Below the pieces are notes generated by a model. That model was not told where the DNA came from, did not search any database, and was given only the letters and a program-made list of their open reading frames with translations. Positions 22,231 through 33,244 of a stretch of 64,000 bases of DNA are shown here, in pieces. The DNA comes from Coprinellus micaceus (lineage: Eukaryota > Basidiomycota > Agaricomycetes > Agaricales > Psathyrellaceae). A program made the translations under genes and the position numbers. The stretch is from positions 744,001 through 808,000 of the forward strand of contig OX596339.1 of the NCBI GenBank assembly GCA_951394405.1, in the 5' to 3' direction. Within the stretch, counting starts at the first letter, position 1; each line of letters opens with the position of its first letter.

Positions 22231-24436
22231 AACACACACATCCACGGGCACGCACCCAAGCGGGTTCTTTGTGGTGATCCCACCTCTTTCCCCCGCCTCA
22301 CTCGCTTTACGAATGCCCGGCCCTGTGAACCGTACGAAGGCGCCAAACGTCCATAGGGACGACGATTTGGCTACGGAAGGAAGTGTGAACGCAGTTCCCA
22401 GCCACCGCGTATGGGTGTCGCACCCGGATCGACCTCGAGACACCCTCGTACGCCCACTTCCGACTCGCACCACTTGCCGGTTCCGACTCAACTCGGCCTC
22501 GAATGGTATACATTCCCGCGTTCTGAACGTAGAACGTGCACGCCTACCCCCACCCTCGTGTGCTCGTACATACTAGCCGGAACGGCAACATCGCGTTGAC
22601 CGAAACGCTACACCAAGAACGTGTAGGGGCACCGGGTACTTGAGCCAAGAGGTGTCGACTCTCATCCACGATTCGAGCAGCTCAAGTCCCTGTGCTTGAA
22701 TCGGGGGACACCACCGAGCGTGAAGCTCGAATCAATACTCGAATACCTCCCGGGAACTCGTGGAACCCCCACCTCATTCACCTCATTCAAGCGGTTCGAG
22801 TTCGAGTTCGAAAGTCTCTCCAGCCTAGCCCCTGGTCGACCAACGAGGCACTCTTTCCCTCCATCTCTACCCCCTCTACGCGTCACCCAGTCCCTTTCGT
22901 GGGCTGCCACCATCTCCCCTTCCCCTCGCACGAACCATGAAGACTCCGGCGATAATGTACGTATGTCGAGCCTGACAGAGGGTAGGCGCAAGGAAAGATA
23001 TAGCTTCTCGAGCCTCTCTTGGTCGGGGCGAGTGGCGTACCTGCCCTGCGAGTGAGGACACCCTCGGAGCGTCATACGCGAAGTCGGGGGCGGTACGAGG
23101 AGCGAATCTGGGGAGTGTGTCGGCGGTCGAAGGGTTTCGCGAAGGACTCCCGTTTGCTGGTACCCACGGACCTGAATTGGAATTGGCCATTTGCCTCTCT
23201 GCGGGGTTCGCACTTGGGGTTGGCTGGCAGGGGGGAGGGTGAGGAGTGGGACGGAGAGCGCGGCGATTATCGCTCAAGGATCCGATCGTAGTGAAGGACG
23301 CCTCGAACAACGTCCGCCCTCTCTCGTCAGGCCTCTCGCCCATCGTCCTCGGTGACATGTTCAAGTTGTGCTTCTGGGTCGAGGGTGGGGACTTCGTGAA
23401 CATTGCTTGCCCGTCGTACCAGCGTCAATGCTCTTACGACCTCGCAATCGGCACCAGCTCGGACGGTTGATGACCGCCCCGAACTCGGTCAGCGCACTGA
23501 GGGTCACGGCGGTGGATGAGGGAGTTGAAATTGAAAGTGTGGTATGGACATATAGCCTCTTCTTCATTCGAGCTGGATGCCAAGGCGCACTGGGGCTCGC
23601 GGGCATGTCCGACTACGACTTCCAGTAGAAGGATGAGTAAGAGGACAATTGCGGTTTTTGAGCTTGTGTTTGCGAGTGTTGGGCCAACGCTCTCGAGTTT
23701 CTTTTCGACTTCAAGTTCGATTGAAGTGAGGTGCGATGACGGGTCGATCTGTGTACTTCCCGAGGAGGGAGAGGTGAGGAAGAAATGGGGGTGATGGATG
23801 CGAAATGGGTGGAGGGAGTTGGGGCGGGAGCACTGGTGAGTGCGAGGGGGTGGTGGAGGCGGGGGTGTGTGAGTATGGGTTGAGTCGATCAGGTGTGGTG
23901 TAGTAACGCCTTCCACCTGTTGTGTTACTTTTCTTGTTGACTTGACTTCGTTGTCTTATGATTTTTCCGTGCTACTCATCTCTGCTACCTTTACTTACCT
24001 CACTATATCGTGCTTCGTTGGGTCTGAACTTCCCAATAGGCGCCTATGGGGGGCTTGATTGGGGGGAAGCCTGAGACCGGCAAGGACGGCTTCTTGCGAA
24101 GTGATTACGTTAACGACATTGAGGTAGATACCAAAATGTGTACCTTCCATCCTGTTTGAGGCGAGTGGAATCTGCGACCTTACCCCAGGTGCTTGGTCAG
24201 TCGGGTTGAGGCGCTGCTTCGACGCATACAGGGCATTATGAAGGAGGGATGAGCTCTTGGGAATTGGAATCTATCCCGTTCGGGGGGATCTTTGAGACAT
24301 CTTGTTCTCGGAGATCGATGCAGGCGAAGGTCGGAGTCTGTCGGAGTTTCGTGTATATTGAGCGCTTAAACGCCGAGTGCCCCCTCTTGCCTCTTGATCT
24401 CATGCACCGAGCGTGCTGACCGACCACACTGAGCGG
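22231..24436. other. spacer between Maf-E and NLR2
   Basis: There is no resolvable gene. The minus strand of about 22900-23330 matches the plus strand of about 54540-54900, upstream of NLR4; for example the block CGCCGACACACTCCCCAGATTCGC pairs with CACCGACACACTTCCCAAGTTCGC. This is the position expected if the NLR2 and NLR4 units are inverted copies. The last 400 bases before NLR2 include a GGCGCCTAT motif also found upstream of NLR3 and NLR4. Several long open frames exist on both strands but are not conserved between the copies. Confidence 0.45.
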
Positions 24437-27400
24437 ATGGCATCCCAGTCTCATACTCCGCGCGATGGGAAGCGAAACATACTTTCCAGGGTGTTTGGTA
24501 AGCTTCGAAGAGCGCCCAGATCGGACGAATCGGTCTCGACTTCGACACAAGCCTACGCTTCACCTCGACAAGCAGTGAATCTCACAGTGGACGAGCGCTC
24601 TACCGTATCTGGAGGGGAAGTGCAAGCAGGACACCATTATCACTCGCCTTCGTCGTCCCAGGCACCTACTATTCGAGTGGAAGATCATTCAAGCCACCAC
24701 CACGGTGATAAATGTGCGTCCGTGGGTTCTCTTTAAATCGATAGCCCGTTCTGACCCTCCGCCAATAGATGAAATTACCCAACATGTGCATGGTACTACG
24801 AACTTCATGGGGAGTGTGGTCGGCGCAACATTGGGAACGAACTCGGGTGAGCCCGAAGAATGAATGCGAAGCGATCGCAGGTCTGGCTAATGCAGGCTAA
24901 TCCAGTGACGACCATCGAGCAGGCGTTCTTTTCGTCCGGAAACGGTGAGTTTAAGAGTCAGGCTGGTGGCGTGATTTCCAAGCTGAAGTGAGCTTAGAAA
25001 CGGCACTATTATGGGACACCCTCCCGAAACAGCGTGATATTGGTGGCCAGGAGAACGAGTACCTTGAGGGAAGTCGTGAAGATACCGTTCAAGACGTCAT
25101 GGGGTGGTTCAAAGATCCTACCTCGGAGCTTGTGTTGTCCATCCAGGGGGCCGCCGGTCTCGGAAAGTCTACTCTCGCCCGCCATCTTACCCATCGGCTC
25201 CATGCAATCGGCCGCCTCGCTGCTTCTGTGTCTCTCAAGGCCCTGCCCAGCGACGCGCGAAGTCCCACAAGTGTTGTGAAGATGGTATCCAGGGAGATCG
25301 GGAGGATTCACCCCAGAGCCATCCCAGCCATCCTCGAAGCCATAAAATCGTGCGATGCAGCTCCACTGGTCGACCAGATTGAGATGTTCTTCGTGGGTCC
25401 CATACGCTCGCTCGGTATTTCCAATCCCCTTGCAGTGATGTTCGATGCTGTCGATGAATACGAATCCCACGCGGCCCTTATCAAGGCTCTTTCCTCTCTT
25501 CCCTCCACGACCTCCTCCTCAATCAAATTCATTCTTCTCGGCCGCTCAGACCCTCGAGGCAGCAGGTTTATGGATGGCTCAATCCGCCCCTACCTGCTTC
25601 AACCCGTGTCAAATTCTATTATGGAACGATTTCTCAGCAAACACCTCGACGATGTGAATTGGGAACACGGTCGACGCTCCGCCCAACGGCGTATCGCGGC
25701 GCTTGCAGAGCTTGCAAACGGGCTGTTCATTTGGGCGATGGTCGTGTGCTCCCTCCTACGAAAGAGGTTGACCCGCTTCTCTCCAGACCACATACTTGAT
25801 TCTATCCTCAATGCGCGGCGAAGTCTCGGAGACAGTGAGCAACTAGCCACCCTGTATCACCAGGCAATTATGCTACTCTTCCCAGACGCCGAGGACCGAG
25901 ACCTGTTCCGGGAGTACCTCACTGCGACGATCGCCCTTGAGGAACCTCTCCCAGCACACGAATTCTCAGCCTTCACCAACATACCCCTTCGAGCGATCCA
26001 AAGCATCCTCACCGAGTTGAAGGCGTTGCAGATTAGACAGCCGGGAGAGGGTGGTATGGTTTATCCAGCGGGGAGAATTTTCCACCTCTCCCTGTTGGAG
26101 TACCTGCACAGCACCTCGACGCCACCACATATCGCCTTCCACATCTCGCTGTTCGACTCCCATTCAAAACTCGCTGAATTCTGCCTAGTAGAGCTCCCGC
26201 GTTTTCTCCCTGGCCCTCGTACCCTCAGCTACCTTGATCTTTCCCCCCGAGAACGGTACGCCGTCATCAACCTCATGACTCACCTCCACCACGGGACACC
26301 GTCCGTTCGGCCTGGCTCTGCTGAAGATTGGGAACGCTCGCTGCACTGCACCCTCCTTCTACAAACCAGCCCCGAGCTGCTGGAGCAGTGGGCGGATTTA
26401 ATCGTTAATTTCGTGGTCACTCCTCCGGCAATGGATGAGTGGACTGAAGGTGCCGACACCGAGGACACCGGAAGTGAGGTTGAGGACCTCGATGGCCGGG
26501 AAAGTAGTGACTACCGCAGAGGGGGTGATGGCGAGCAGGGCACTGAAAGTGAGGGCGAGGACCATGAGAACTCTGGAGAGGGGAGCGTCGACATCGTCAA
26601 CGCTGGCAGCCAAGACGCCCACGAAGAGGATGTGGATCATCCCACCTGGATATCGCAGCTGCTGAAAGGCGTGGCGCGGACCCTCGATGAAGAGTATGCA
26701 CCTCGAACATCATTCCAAATAAGTTGCTTGGAGGTAGCTGTCTGGCTTCGACCCAACGAGGTGGAACTTTGGTATGACCTGGGCTGGGTCTACCGGAATG
26801 TGGCATACAAGAGCTTGTCCATAGAAGCGTGCGATCAGGCCGTCAAGGCTTTCCAAAGTGCGTTGCGCGGTGCGGATGAGCCCGGAGCACGTGATCCAGG
26901 ATGTTTCCCCGACAGTTTAGCGACTGCACTCGGCACACGATTTAGCTTGGTTGGGGAGGCTGAGGATTTGTATCAAGCGATAGCACTTCATCGAGATGGT
27001 CTTGCGATGCGTTCCCCGGGCCATGCTCAGCGCTTCACATCCCTGAATAATCTGGCCACGTCCCTCGCCGCATACTTACAGAAAATAGGCTCTATCGGAG
27101 GTGGCATTGATGAAGTGATCAGCCTGCAACGAGAGGCCATAGATCTGTTGCCACAGGGCCACAAAAATACCGGGATGTATCTGCGCAACCTCGCTACATA
27201 TCTCGTATCTCGCTATGACATGACAGCAACCATAGCCGACTTGGAAGAGGCCATCCGACTGGGGCAAGAAGCGTTGGCACTCTGCCCCCCGGGTCATGCA
27301 GGTGGTGGCTGGGTGCTCTCCAGACTCGTGCGGAATCTCGCATTGCAGCATGAAGCCATCGGCGGAAGTGAACACCTCGAAGAAGCGATCCGCCTTGGCA

Positions 27401-27738
27401 GGGAGTTGGTACTTTCCGTTTCTCCGGTGGGTGATGTTGGCCACCACATGGCCTTGGATGCGTTAGCGATGGCCCTTCGCTTCAAGCAAGAACACCTTCA
27501 CGAGGCTCTTGAGCTGAGTCGAGCATCTCTTTCCCTGGCCCCGGCTATCTATCCGGATCATTGGGAGATATTGATGAACCTCGCTACCATCCTGCTTTGC
27601 CACCACGAACGATCAGGCGAACTCGAAGAACTCGAAGAAGCTATCTCCGTGTGCGACGAGGCCCTTGCGCTATGTCCACCAAATCACATCCGGCGTCCCA
27701 AACTCCTCGCCCTACAGGCCAAGTTGGCAGAGGCCTGA
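24437..27738 (+). CDS. NLR2: NACHT-TPR STAND receptor, 1047 aa, class b
   Basis: Exons are 24437-24713, 24769-24846, 24906-24944 and 24989-27738. The first three exon lengths (277, 78, 39) and introns 1 and 3 (55 and 44 bp) equal those of NLR1, and the frame closes at 1048 codons. Order of parts: basic N-terminal helix (KRNILSRVFGKLRRA), His-rich exon-1 end (SSHHHGDK), exon 2 YEITQHVHGTTNFMGSVV, exon 3 VTTIEQAFFSSGNG, NACHT with Walker A GAAGLGKST and Walker B LAVMFDAVDEYES, an acidic linker (EDTGSEVEDLDGRES...), and TPR-like repeats to the C-terminus (LEEAISVCDEALALCPPNH). Intron 1 is identical to that of NLR4. All landmarks of an active ATPase switch are present. Confidence 0.92.
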
Positions 27739-29886
27739 CCCCTGTCTCCTTCCTATTCATGATCTTCTACTATGTGAAATGTTTTGCACCACAGACGAAG
27801 CCGTCTCTCTCTATGTCAACCTACATATCCATATCTTGCCTAGTTTACGTTTATCCATAGCGCAACCTACTATATTCGAGTCTTTCTCTCTCCCCCTCTA
27901 TGGATTACTTTAGTCACCCTTCACTATCACAGTTTATTTCCGGCTCTGCGCACATTATCTGCTGCTCCCTTCAACTGGAAACCTACCTGTACCTAAGCCA
28001 CATTTACTCATACGTTCCGCCACCAGGATGTTGAGCTTTGGTGGTGTTATCCGAACATATCATGCGTGCAGTGAAAAGGTGAGTTTGAGGGATTCTCATC
28101 GTTAGCCGGCCATAACGTCCAAGAGGAGCCTGGTGAGCGGTGTGCACTTGAGCATGAGACGGTATACGGAACGGGGACGGGTAGGAGCTCACGTTCCGGC
28201 CTCGTCAGACTGAAGCGTATGAGCGATGAGGAGAGGTAGAGGTCGGCGATGTAGGGAGCAGATGGTGGGTGTTCGATCGAAGAGGTGAGGCCCTTTGTGT
28301 TTGGGGAAGGGCGTGTGGGGCATGGGCTCCTGGTTCACGTAGTGGGGGGCGGGTTTGGAAGAGCGGTGTGTCAAGAACCGGGGGCGTTTGCTTCGGAAGG
28401 GGGGAGCGAGAGGGTTGACTTTAGGACGAGGGCGTGCGATGGAGTGTATCCAGTTGACGAAGGGGAAGGTCGTGCTGTTATAGAAGAAGTACGTGAAGTC
28501 CATAGGTCCGTCGGAATATCGCCGTCGCTCGATGGGTGGCAGAGGGTGCGAGGGATACTTTAACGAGGAGTTGAATGTTTTCCGTTCTCAGTATGAGTAC
28601 CTCTTGGGGAATGCGCGCATGCGGGACCTCGAAGCATTGGAAGGAATCGAAGGGAAGGCGAGAAGGCCGGCTCCGTTTTGAGAGTCGTTCATTTACACTT
28701 CAGGGAGACGCTGCGGTTAAGGAGAATCGTGGTCAGTGCGTTGGGAAGTTGCGTGTGGAGCTTTGAGCGTCACTCCCACGTCCTTCGTGCAGGCCTTATA
28801 GCGAGGGTTATCGAGGGCTTGCAGGGCGTTGAGGGTTGAAGGGCACAGTACGGGGGAATACCCCCGCGTGTCTGGGACGAGTGAGGCTGGGTGGTGGGTA
28901 TCTGGAACCTCTCACGTTCTCCCTTACTATGTATCTCTTCCTGTTTCTGCTCGTCTCGCGGAAGGTCCGGAGAATTTCACTCCATATAACACGGCCGTTC
29001 CATACCTTAAACCGTCCTCGCCTACTTAGGTGGAGGCTCTTTTGCGAGAGATCGTTCGGGTTTCGTCGTCGAACAACGGGGAACTGTGTCATGTTCGCAA
29101 AATCGAACAGTCCAGATGGCGGAGATGGAGAGATTGAAAATCCGGTTAAGTGCAGGAAGGGTCGGCATCGGGGGCCTAAGCGCTGCAGGCTGAGGTTCCG
29201 TCCGAAAGAACTGTCAAGATGGGTCCCTGACCCTTGCAGACCGAGGGTGTTTGCTGAAGTGGCGACGTCCAAGCGGGAGTTGAAGGGTTTCTGGCCGTCG
29301 ATCGACCCAGACAAGAGGTTCGGATGGGGCGAGGGGGGTTGGATGCGAGGGAGACGGAGGCGTGCGTTGAAGCGCGTCCGTTTGGTGAAGGGAGGGGTCA
29401 GATTTGCTAGTTCCGGGGGAGACGCAACCGGAAACCTCTGTTTCTCCACACATAGGGACAGAGCGAAGGCAACGGTGGCTCGAATTGAAGTAGGGAAGGT
29501 CGTCTCCGACTTGGGGGAGCTGCGACTCCTCCAGAGGAATGCGTGTTTGTGGGATATGGGACCGGTGTAGAGAACCGAGGCTTCATTTCGCTCACTCGCT
29601 CGATGGGAAAGGCGTAGAGAGGAGGTGGCCCGATGCTACGATATGACGACCAAACGCGTTCGGTGAGCTTTCAAACGAAAGAATGTGTCGTGTTCTATGC
29701 TCGTTCAACTGTGCAAGCCCCGGAGCCTCACTCGGCAAACCCCCGACTCGGCGATCAACCATCCCGGGACACATCGCGATCAATTGCCCCTATCCTTCGA
29801 CTCTCCACGCGTCCTCATCCTCATCCCCATCTCTCATCTCACTCCGTAGCCCTTCGCTCCACCAAAAGGTCACCAAAAAGAGAAAT
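27739..29886 (+). repeat. class-b spacer between NLR2 and Maf-A
   Basis: The first 270 bases match the 3' flank of NLR4 (CATATCTTGCC..GTTTACG, CTCTATGGATTACTT-AGTCACC, TTTATTTCCGGCTCTGC). From about 28480 to 29590 the sequence matches 48960-48170 in inverted orientation, highest around 28680-29000. Within it a conserved frame reads like the end of a helical protein (GKLRVEL, HVLRAGLIARVIEGLQ), but stops and frameshifts break it in both copies, so it is at most a gene relic. The last 200 bases hold the Maf-A promoter and 5' UTR. I see no intact gene. Confidence 0.6.
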
Positions 29887-31311
29887 ATGCCCCGAAACAT
29901 GCTCCCGCACGCGCTCAAGACGCCCGTACTCGAGAAACTCAAAGACAAGCGGATCGTGCTGGCGAGTGCGAGTCCCAGGAGGAGGGATATCTTGAGAGCT
30001 ATTGTGCGTACGTGCCTTCGCCATCTTTCGTCGTGCTCTTCCTTATTCTTCGGTCTTCCTCCTCCATATATCCTCGCTACCCTCGCCGGCCACGTTCTCC
30101 GATGACGACTCCCACCGCGTCACCCTCCCCAATACTATCCGACGCACAACAGGGCATCGACCCGGAGATCGTACCCTCCACCTTCGAGGAGAACCTCTCC
30201 CCGGGAAGCTTCCCGGATATCCACGAGTACCCCGTCGCGACGGCCACTCATAAAGGCGTGGAGGTCTACGAGAAGCTGGTGGTACGTTCTATCTGTTCTT
30301 TCCTTCATGCCTTCCTCCTCTTACGTCGTTTCGCTAACCTACGCTCTTGATTCTTGATTCTCCCCACTCGAAATCGATAGCGCGAAAACCCCGACGACCC
30401 CCCGGACCTCGTCATCGCCGCCGACACCATCGTCCTCACCCACCCTTCGCCCGTCGCCTCCAACGTCAGCTACACCCTCCAGCCCGGGACGGAGCAGCAA
30501 TTGCTCGAGAAACCAGGCTCGAAGGAGGAGAATTTGAGGATGTTGTTGGATTTGAATGGGAACGTAAGTCTGTCTCCCCTTCTCCTTCCCGTTCATCCTC
30601 CTCGCCTTCGCCTTCCCTTCCCTCCGTGTCTCCATCCCCTCCACTCCCCTCCCGCTCTCATCCATTAACTCCCACAAAAACCCGAGCTCACTAACCACCC
30701 CCACCCCCGCAGGTCTGCGAAGTAACAACCGGCCTCACGCTCATCTTCCCCGTCCTCCAGTCGCCCGGGTACAAGCTCTCCTCCATCGACGAGCGCACGC
30801 TCGTCTACTTCGCCGACAACGACCCCAAGCTCATCGAGCGGTATGTAGAGAGTGGGGAGGGCGTGGACCGCGCCGGGGGGTTTGCTGTTCAGGTCCGTTT
30901 GGGCGTTTATGCTTCATAATTGGTTGGGCGTATATACTTGAGTTCCTCGCTTCGTTCCTCCGTTATTCGTGCCCTTTGCGTTCCAGTCGGTCGTTTGAGG
31001 CGGCGGGCGATCGTAACTGAGAGCTCCCTCGTGGCGTACGCGGAGTACCCTCCTTCTCTCGAAGGACCCGCCTTTCACTCCTTTCCTCCCTTTCCCCCTC
31101 CCTCTTTACTCCTCTCTCTTCCCCCTCCCCCCTCTACCCCTTACCCTCAAAACCCCTCACTAACACACTCCTCCCCATACAGGGCCTCGGCGGCCTCCTA
31201 ATCCGAAAGATCGAAGGCGACTGGAACAACGTCGTCGGGTTCCCGGCGGCGAGCTTTTATAAGCTGTTGGAGGCGCTGGAGGAGGAGGATGAGGAGTTTT
31301 TGGAGGTTTAG
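29887..31311 (+). CDS. Maf-A: intact Maf-like nucleotide pyrophosphatase, 245 aa, five exons
   Basis: Exons are 29887-30003, 30153-30281, 30381-30563, 30713-30892 and 31183-31311. Every exon length is a multiple of three, giving 246 codons. Family landmarks in order: VLASASPRRRDIL (phosphate-binding SxSPRR, residues about 25-37), EIVPSTFEENL, TATHKGVEV (the conserved Lys), VIAADTIV (catalytic Asp), LLEKPGSKEE, TGLTLI and the C-terminal IEGDWNNVVGFP. Maf proteins hydrolyse non-canonical or excess nucleoside triphosphates (dTTP, UTP, modified bases) to monophosphate and pyrophosphate in the cytosol; in animals the domain occurs in ASMTL. The length is normal for a single-domain eukaryotic Maf. 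This is the only copy in the window with all motifs, so it probably serves as the housekeeping gene. Its role next to the NLRs is unknown. Confidence 0.9.
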
Positions 31312-31465
31312 GGGCGTGGGGGGCGAGGGGGGCGAGGGGCGAGGGGCGAGGGGCGAGGGGAGGGGGACGTGGGGGAAGGGGACGTGGGAGGGGGAGGAGG
31401 GAAGGGGGATGGGTGAGGGAGAGGGAGAGGGAGAGGGAGAGGGAGAGGGAGGGAGGCGAGGGGAG
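31312..31465 (+). repeat. purine-rich G-tract and (GGGAGA)n low-complexity repeat
   Basis: Directly after the Maf-A stop the plus strand carries about 150 bases of almost pure G and A: repeated GGGGCGAG units, then GGGGACGTGGG, then six or seven GGGAGA units (about 31405-31455). The many runs of three or more G could form quadruplexes. It lies in the presumed Maf-A 3' UTR. Confidence 0.8.
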
Positions 31466-31689
31466 CGTAAAGAAGTACAATTCATATTTCTCGATAGACT
31501 CCGCATAAGTACCATTTCTTCGTCGGCCCATCCACGATGAGTCGCCTCGCCTTCGACGATCGGGCGGGGATGTATATATGCATACGCACTAAGTAGAGGA
31601 GATGCCCGTCATTTCTGGACACCAACGTGAATGGTTCCAGTCGAGAGAGGCTCGGGGATGTACGGCGCCTTCGCCCCTGCCCGATCCAG

Positions 31690-31790
31690 CCCCTCCCTGT
31701 CAACGTAAGCCTTGGTGAGCTTCGTCTCATTGTCGGAGGACTAGGTGGGTGTGCGGGGGAGTGCTTGTACCCCGGCCATTAGAGGATGGG
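31690..31790 (-). pseudogene. Maf-F: exon-4 relic in reverse orientation
   Basis: On the plus strand, GTAAGCCTTGGTGAGCTTCG, TCTCATTGTCGGAGGACTAG and TACCCCGGCCATTAGAGGATGGG match the reverse complement of Maf exon 4 as seen in Maf-D (GTAAGCCTTGACGAGCTTGG, TCTCGTTGTCGGGGAAGTAG, GTAGCCGGGGATTGGAGGAC). Nothing else of the gene is clear nearby. It marks the point where plus-oriented and minus-oriented array copies meet. Confidence 0.55.
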
Positions 31791-31894
31791 TCATATACAT
31801 TTCAGAGATTGACTGAGTACTACTGTAACATGCCAGAATCTAGCCAAAAGATCGTCCTTTTTAGTTGGGTTGGAATTCTCCTGACTGGCAACCC

Positions 31895-33155
31895 CTACCC
31901 CCAACCTAGATACCTGGCCCCAGGTTTCAATCCCAACAGCTCTTTGGATGATGGGGGGAAGCACACGAAGAATGGCACCTTCCGCAGAGGCCTCAACACA
32001 TATTCTGAGTTGGGTAAAGGTGGTGACTCTTTGTCCTTTGGCTGAAAGAGATATTCAATTGCCTTGGCCTTTCCTAAATCCAATGCTTCCTCCGTGAATG
32101 CCCCCAAGAAGGCAGTGTGTGGACGGAATCGGCAGGAATTGCACACTTCAAGGGGATAGGGTCAGCAGTGAGGCATCCATATTAGTGTGAAGAGACACCC
32201 ACCTCCCCTGATGCCACTCTGGATTTGCTGGCCACCAAGTTTGATCTCTGTCCATGCTGTTAGCTGGATATGATACACCTAGGTGACCATACTTTGTAAG
32301 TAGTGAACATTTGTGAGATCAGGAAAGGTGGCACCTGCACATAGGGCTCTTGAAAGTCGGGTAATTGAAGAACTCCAGTGTCTAGACACAACTTTTCACA
32401 CTTGCCATCCATCCTATCATCAGCACCAGATATCCCACCTACAAGGATATTGCATGTTGGGCTGGCCTCTGCCTTCATACGGATGAGGTCTACTATTGTG
32501 CTTGCTTGTTCTCTCACTACGTGTCTGATATCCAGCTTGACACTGTCCCAAATGGCGGACTCTTTGATGAGCTCCTGCTGAAACCATTCCAGTGCCTAGG
32601 GAGTTTTATATGAGGAGGCCGAGGAACCATGAAAAAGAGTGAGGGCTGACAGACCTGCCTAGCCGTGCTTTCTTTGGTTTTGGTGAGGTGATCCTGGAGT
32701 ATTTCTGTACGCTGGAGGAGAAGTTAGTATGATGCCAATGTCCCATCCAGTGAATTTTCAAAGAGTCTAACCTTTTTCCAGAAGTTCCCTAACCCCCGTG
32801 AGAGCTGTGTACTGTGTGCTTGAAAAGTCTCAATCACATCTGTCCTGGGACCAGCTCGGGTGAAGAAAGGGCTCTCTGTGAACATCTCCATGAGCGAGGA
32901 CCAATGCATGTTGCTCGTTGCCCCCCATTTTCCGTTGCCAACTTCATACTGTGAGAATATCTGTCCCAGGGCATACAGAAGCTTATCATCAACAATCTTG
33001 TCCACATTCCTAGAGTAACTGTGGGAGGTGGTAAAGGGCTCTTGAACAGAATCTGAGTTAGTGTTATCAGCCTGTGTCAAAGAGGGTTTGTCCACTGGCA
33101 GTGTATTCTGTTTGAGTTCTTTTTCAAGGGAAGTCCCTTGCATCTTGGAATTCAT
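31895..33155 (-). CDS. multi-exon hypothetical protein, structure partly resolved
   Basis: Several minus-strand exons chain with good GT-AG sites. A first segment ends LSRGLGNFWKK (donor near 32770); then come a short exon RTEILQDHLTKTKESTARQ, a helical exon ALEWFQQELIKESAIWDSVK, running to QVPPFLISQMFTTYK, a short exon, and a Cys-containing exon VCNSCRFRPHTAFLGAF (32136-31895). The start is uncertain: I give the ATG at 33155 (MNSKMQ), but the frame opens further upstream. The product has probable coiled coils and no domain I recognise. Lower GC and different base use set it apart from the array around it. It lies just downstream of the next gene on the same strand. Confidence 0.5.
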
Positions 33156-33244
33156 GTTATCAGTCTGTGGGATGTTACCCCCAGAAAGAACATAGGCCAC
33201 ACCTATGCACTAGGTAAAGACTGACTGATCATACCCTCAATGAG

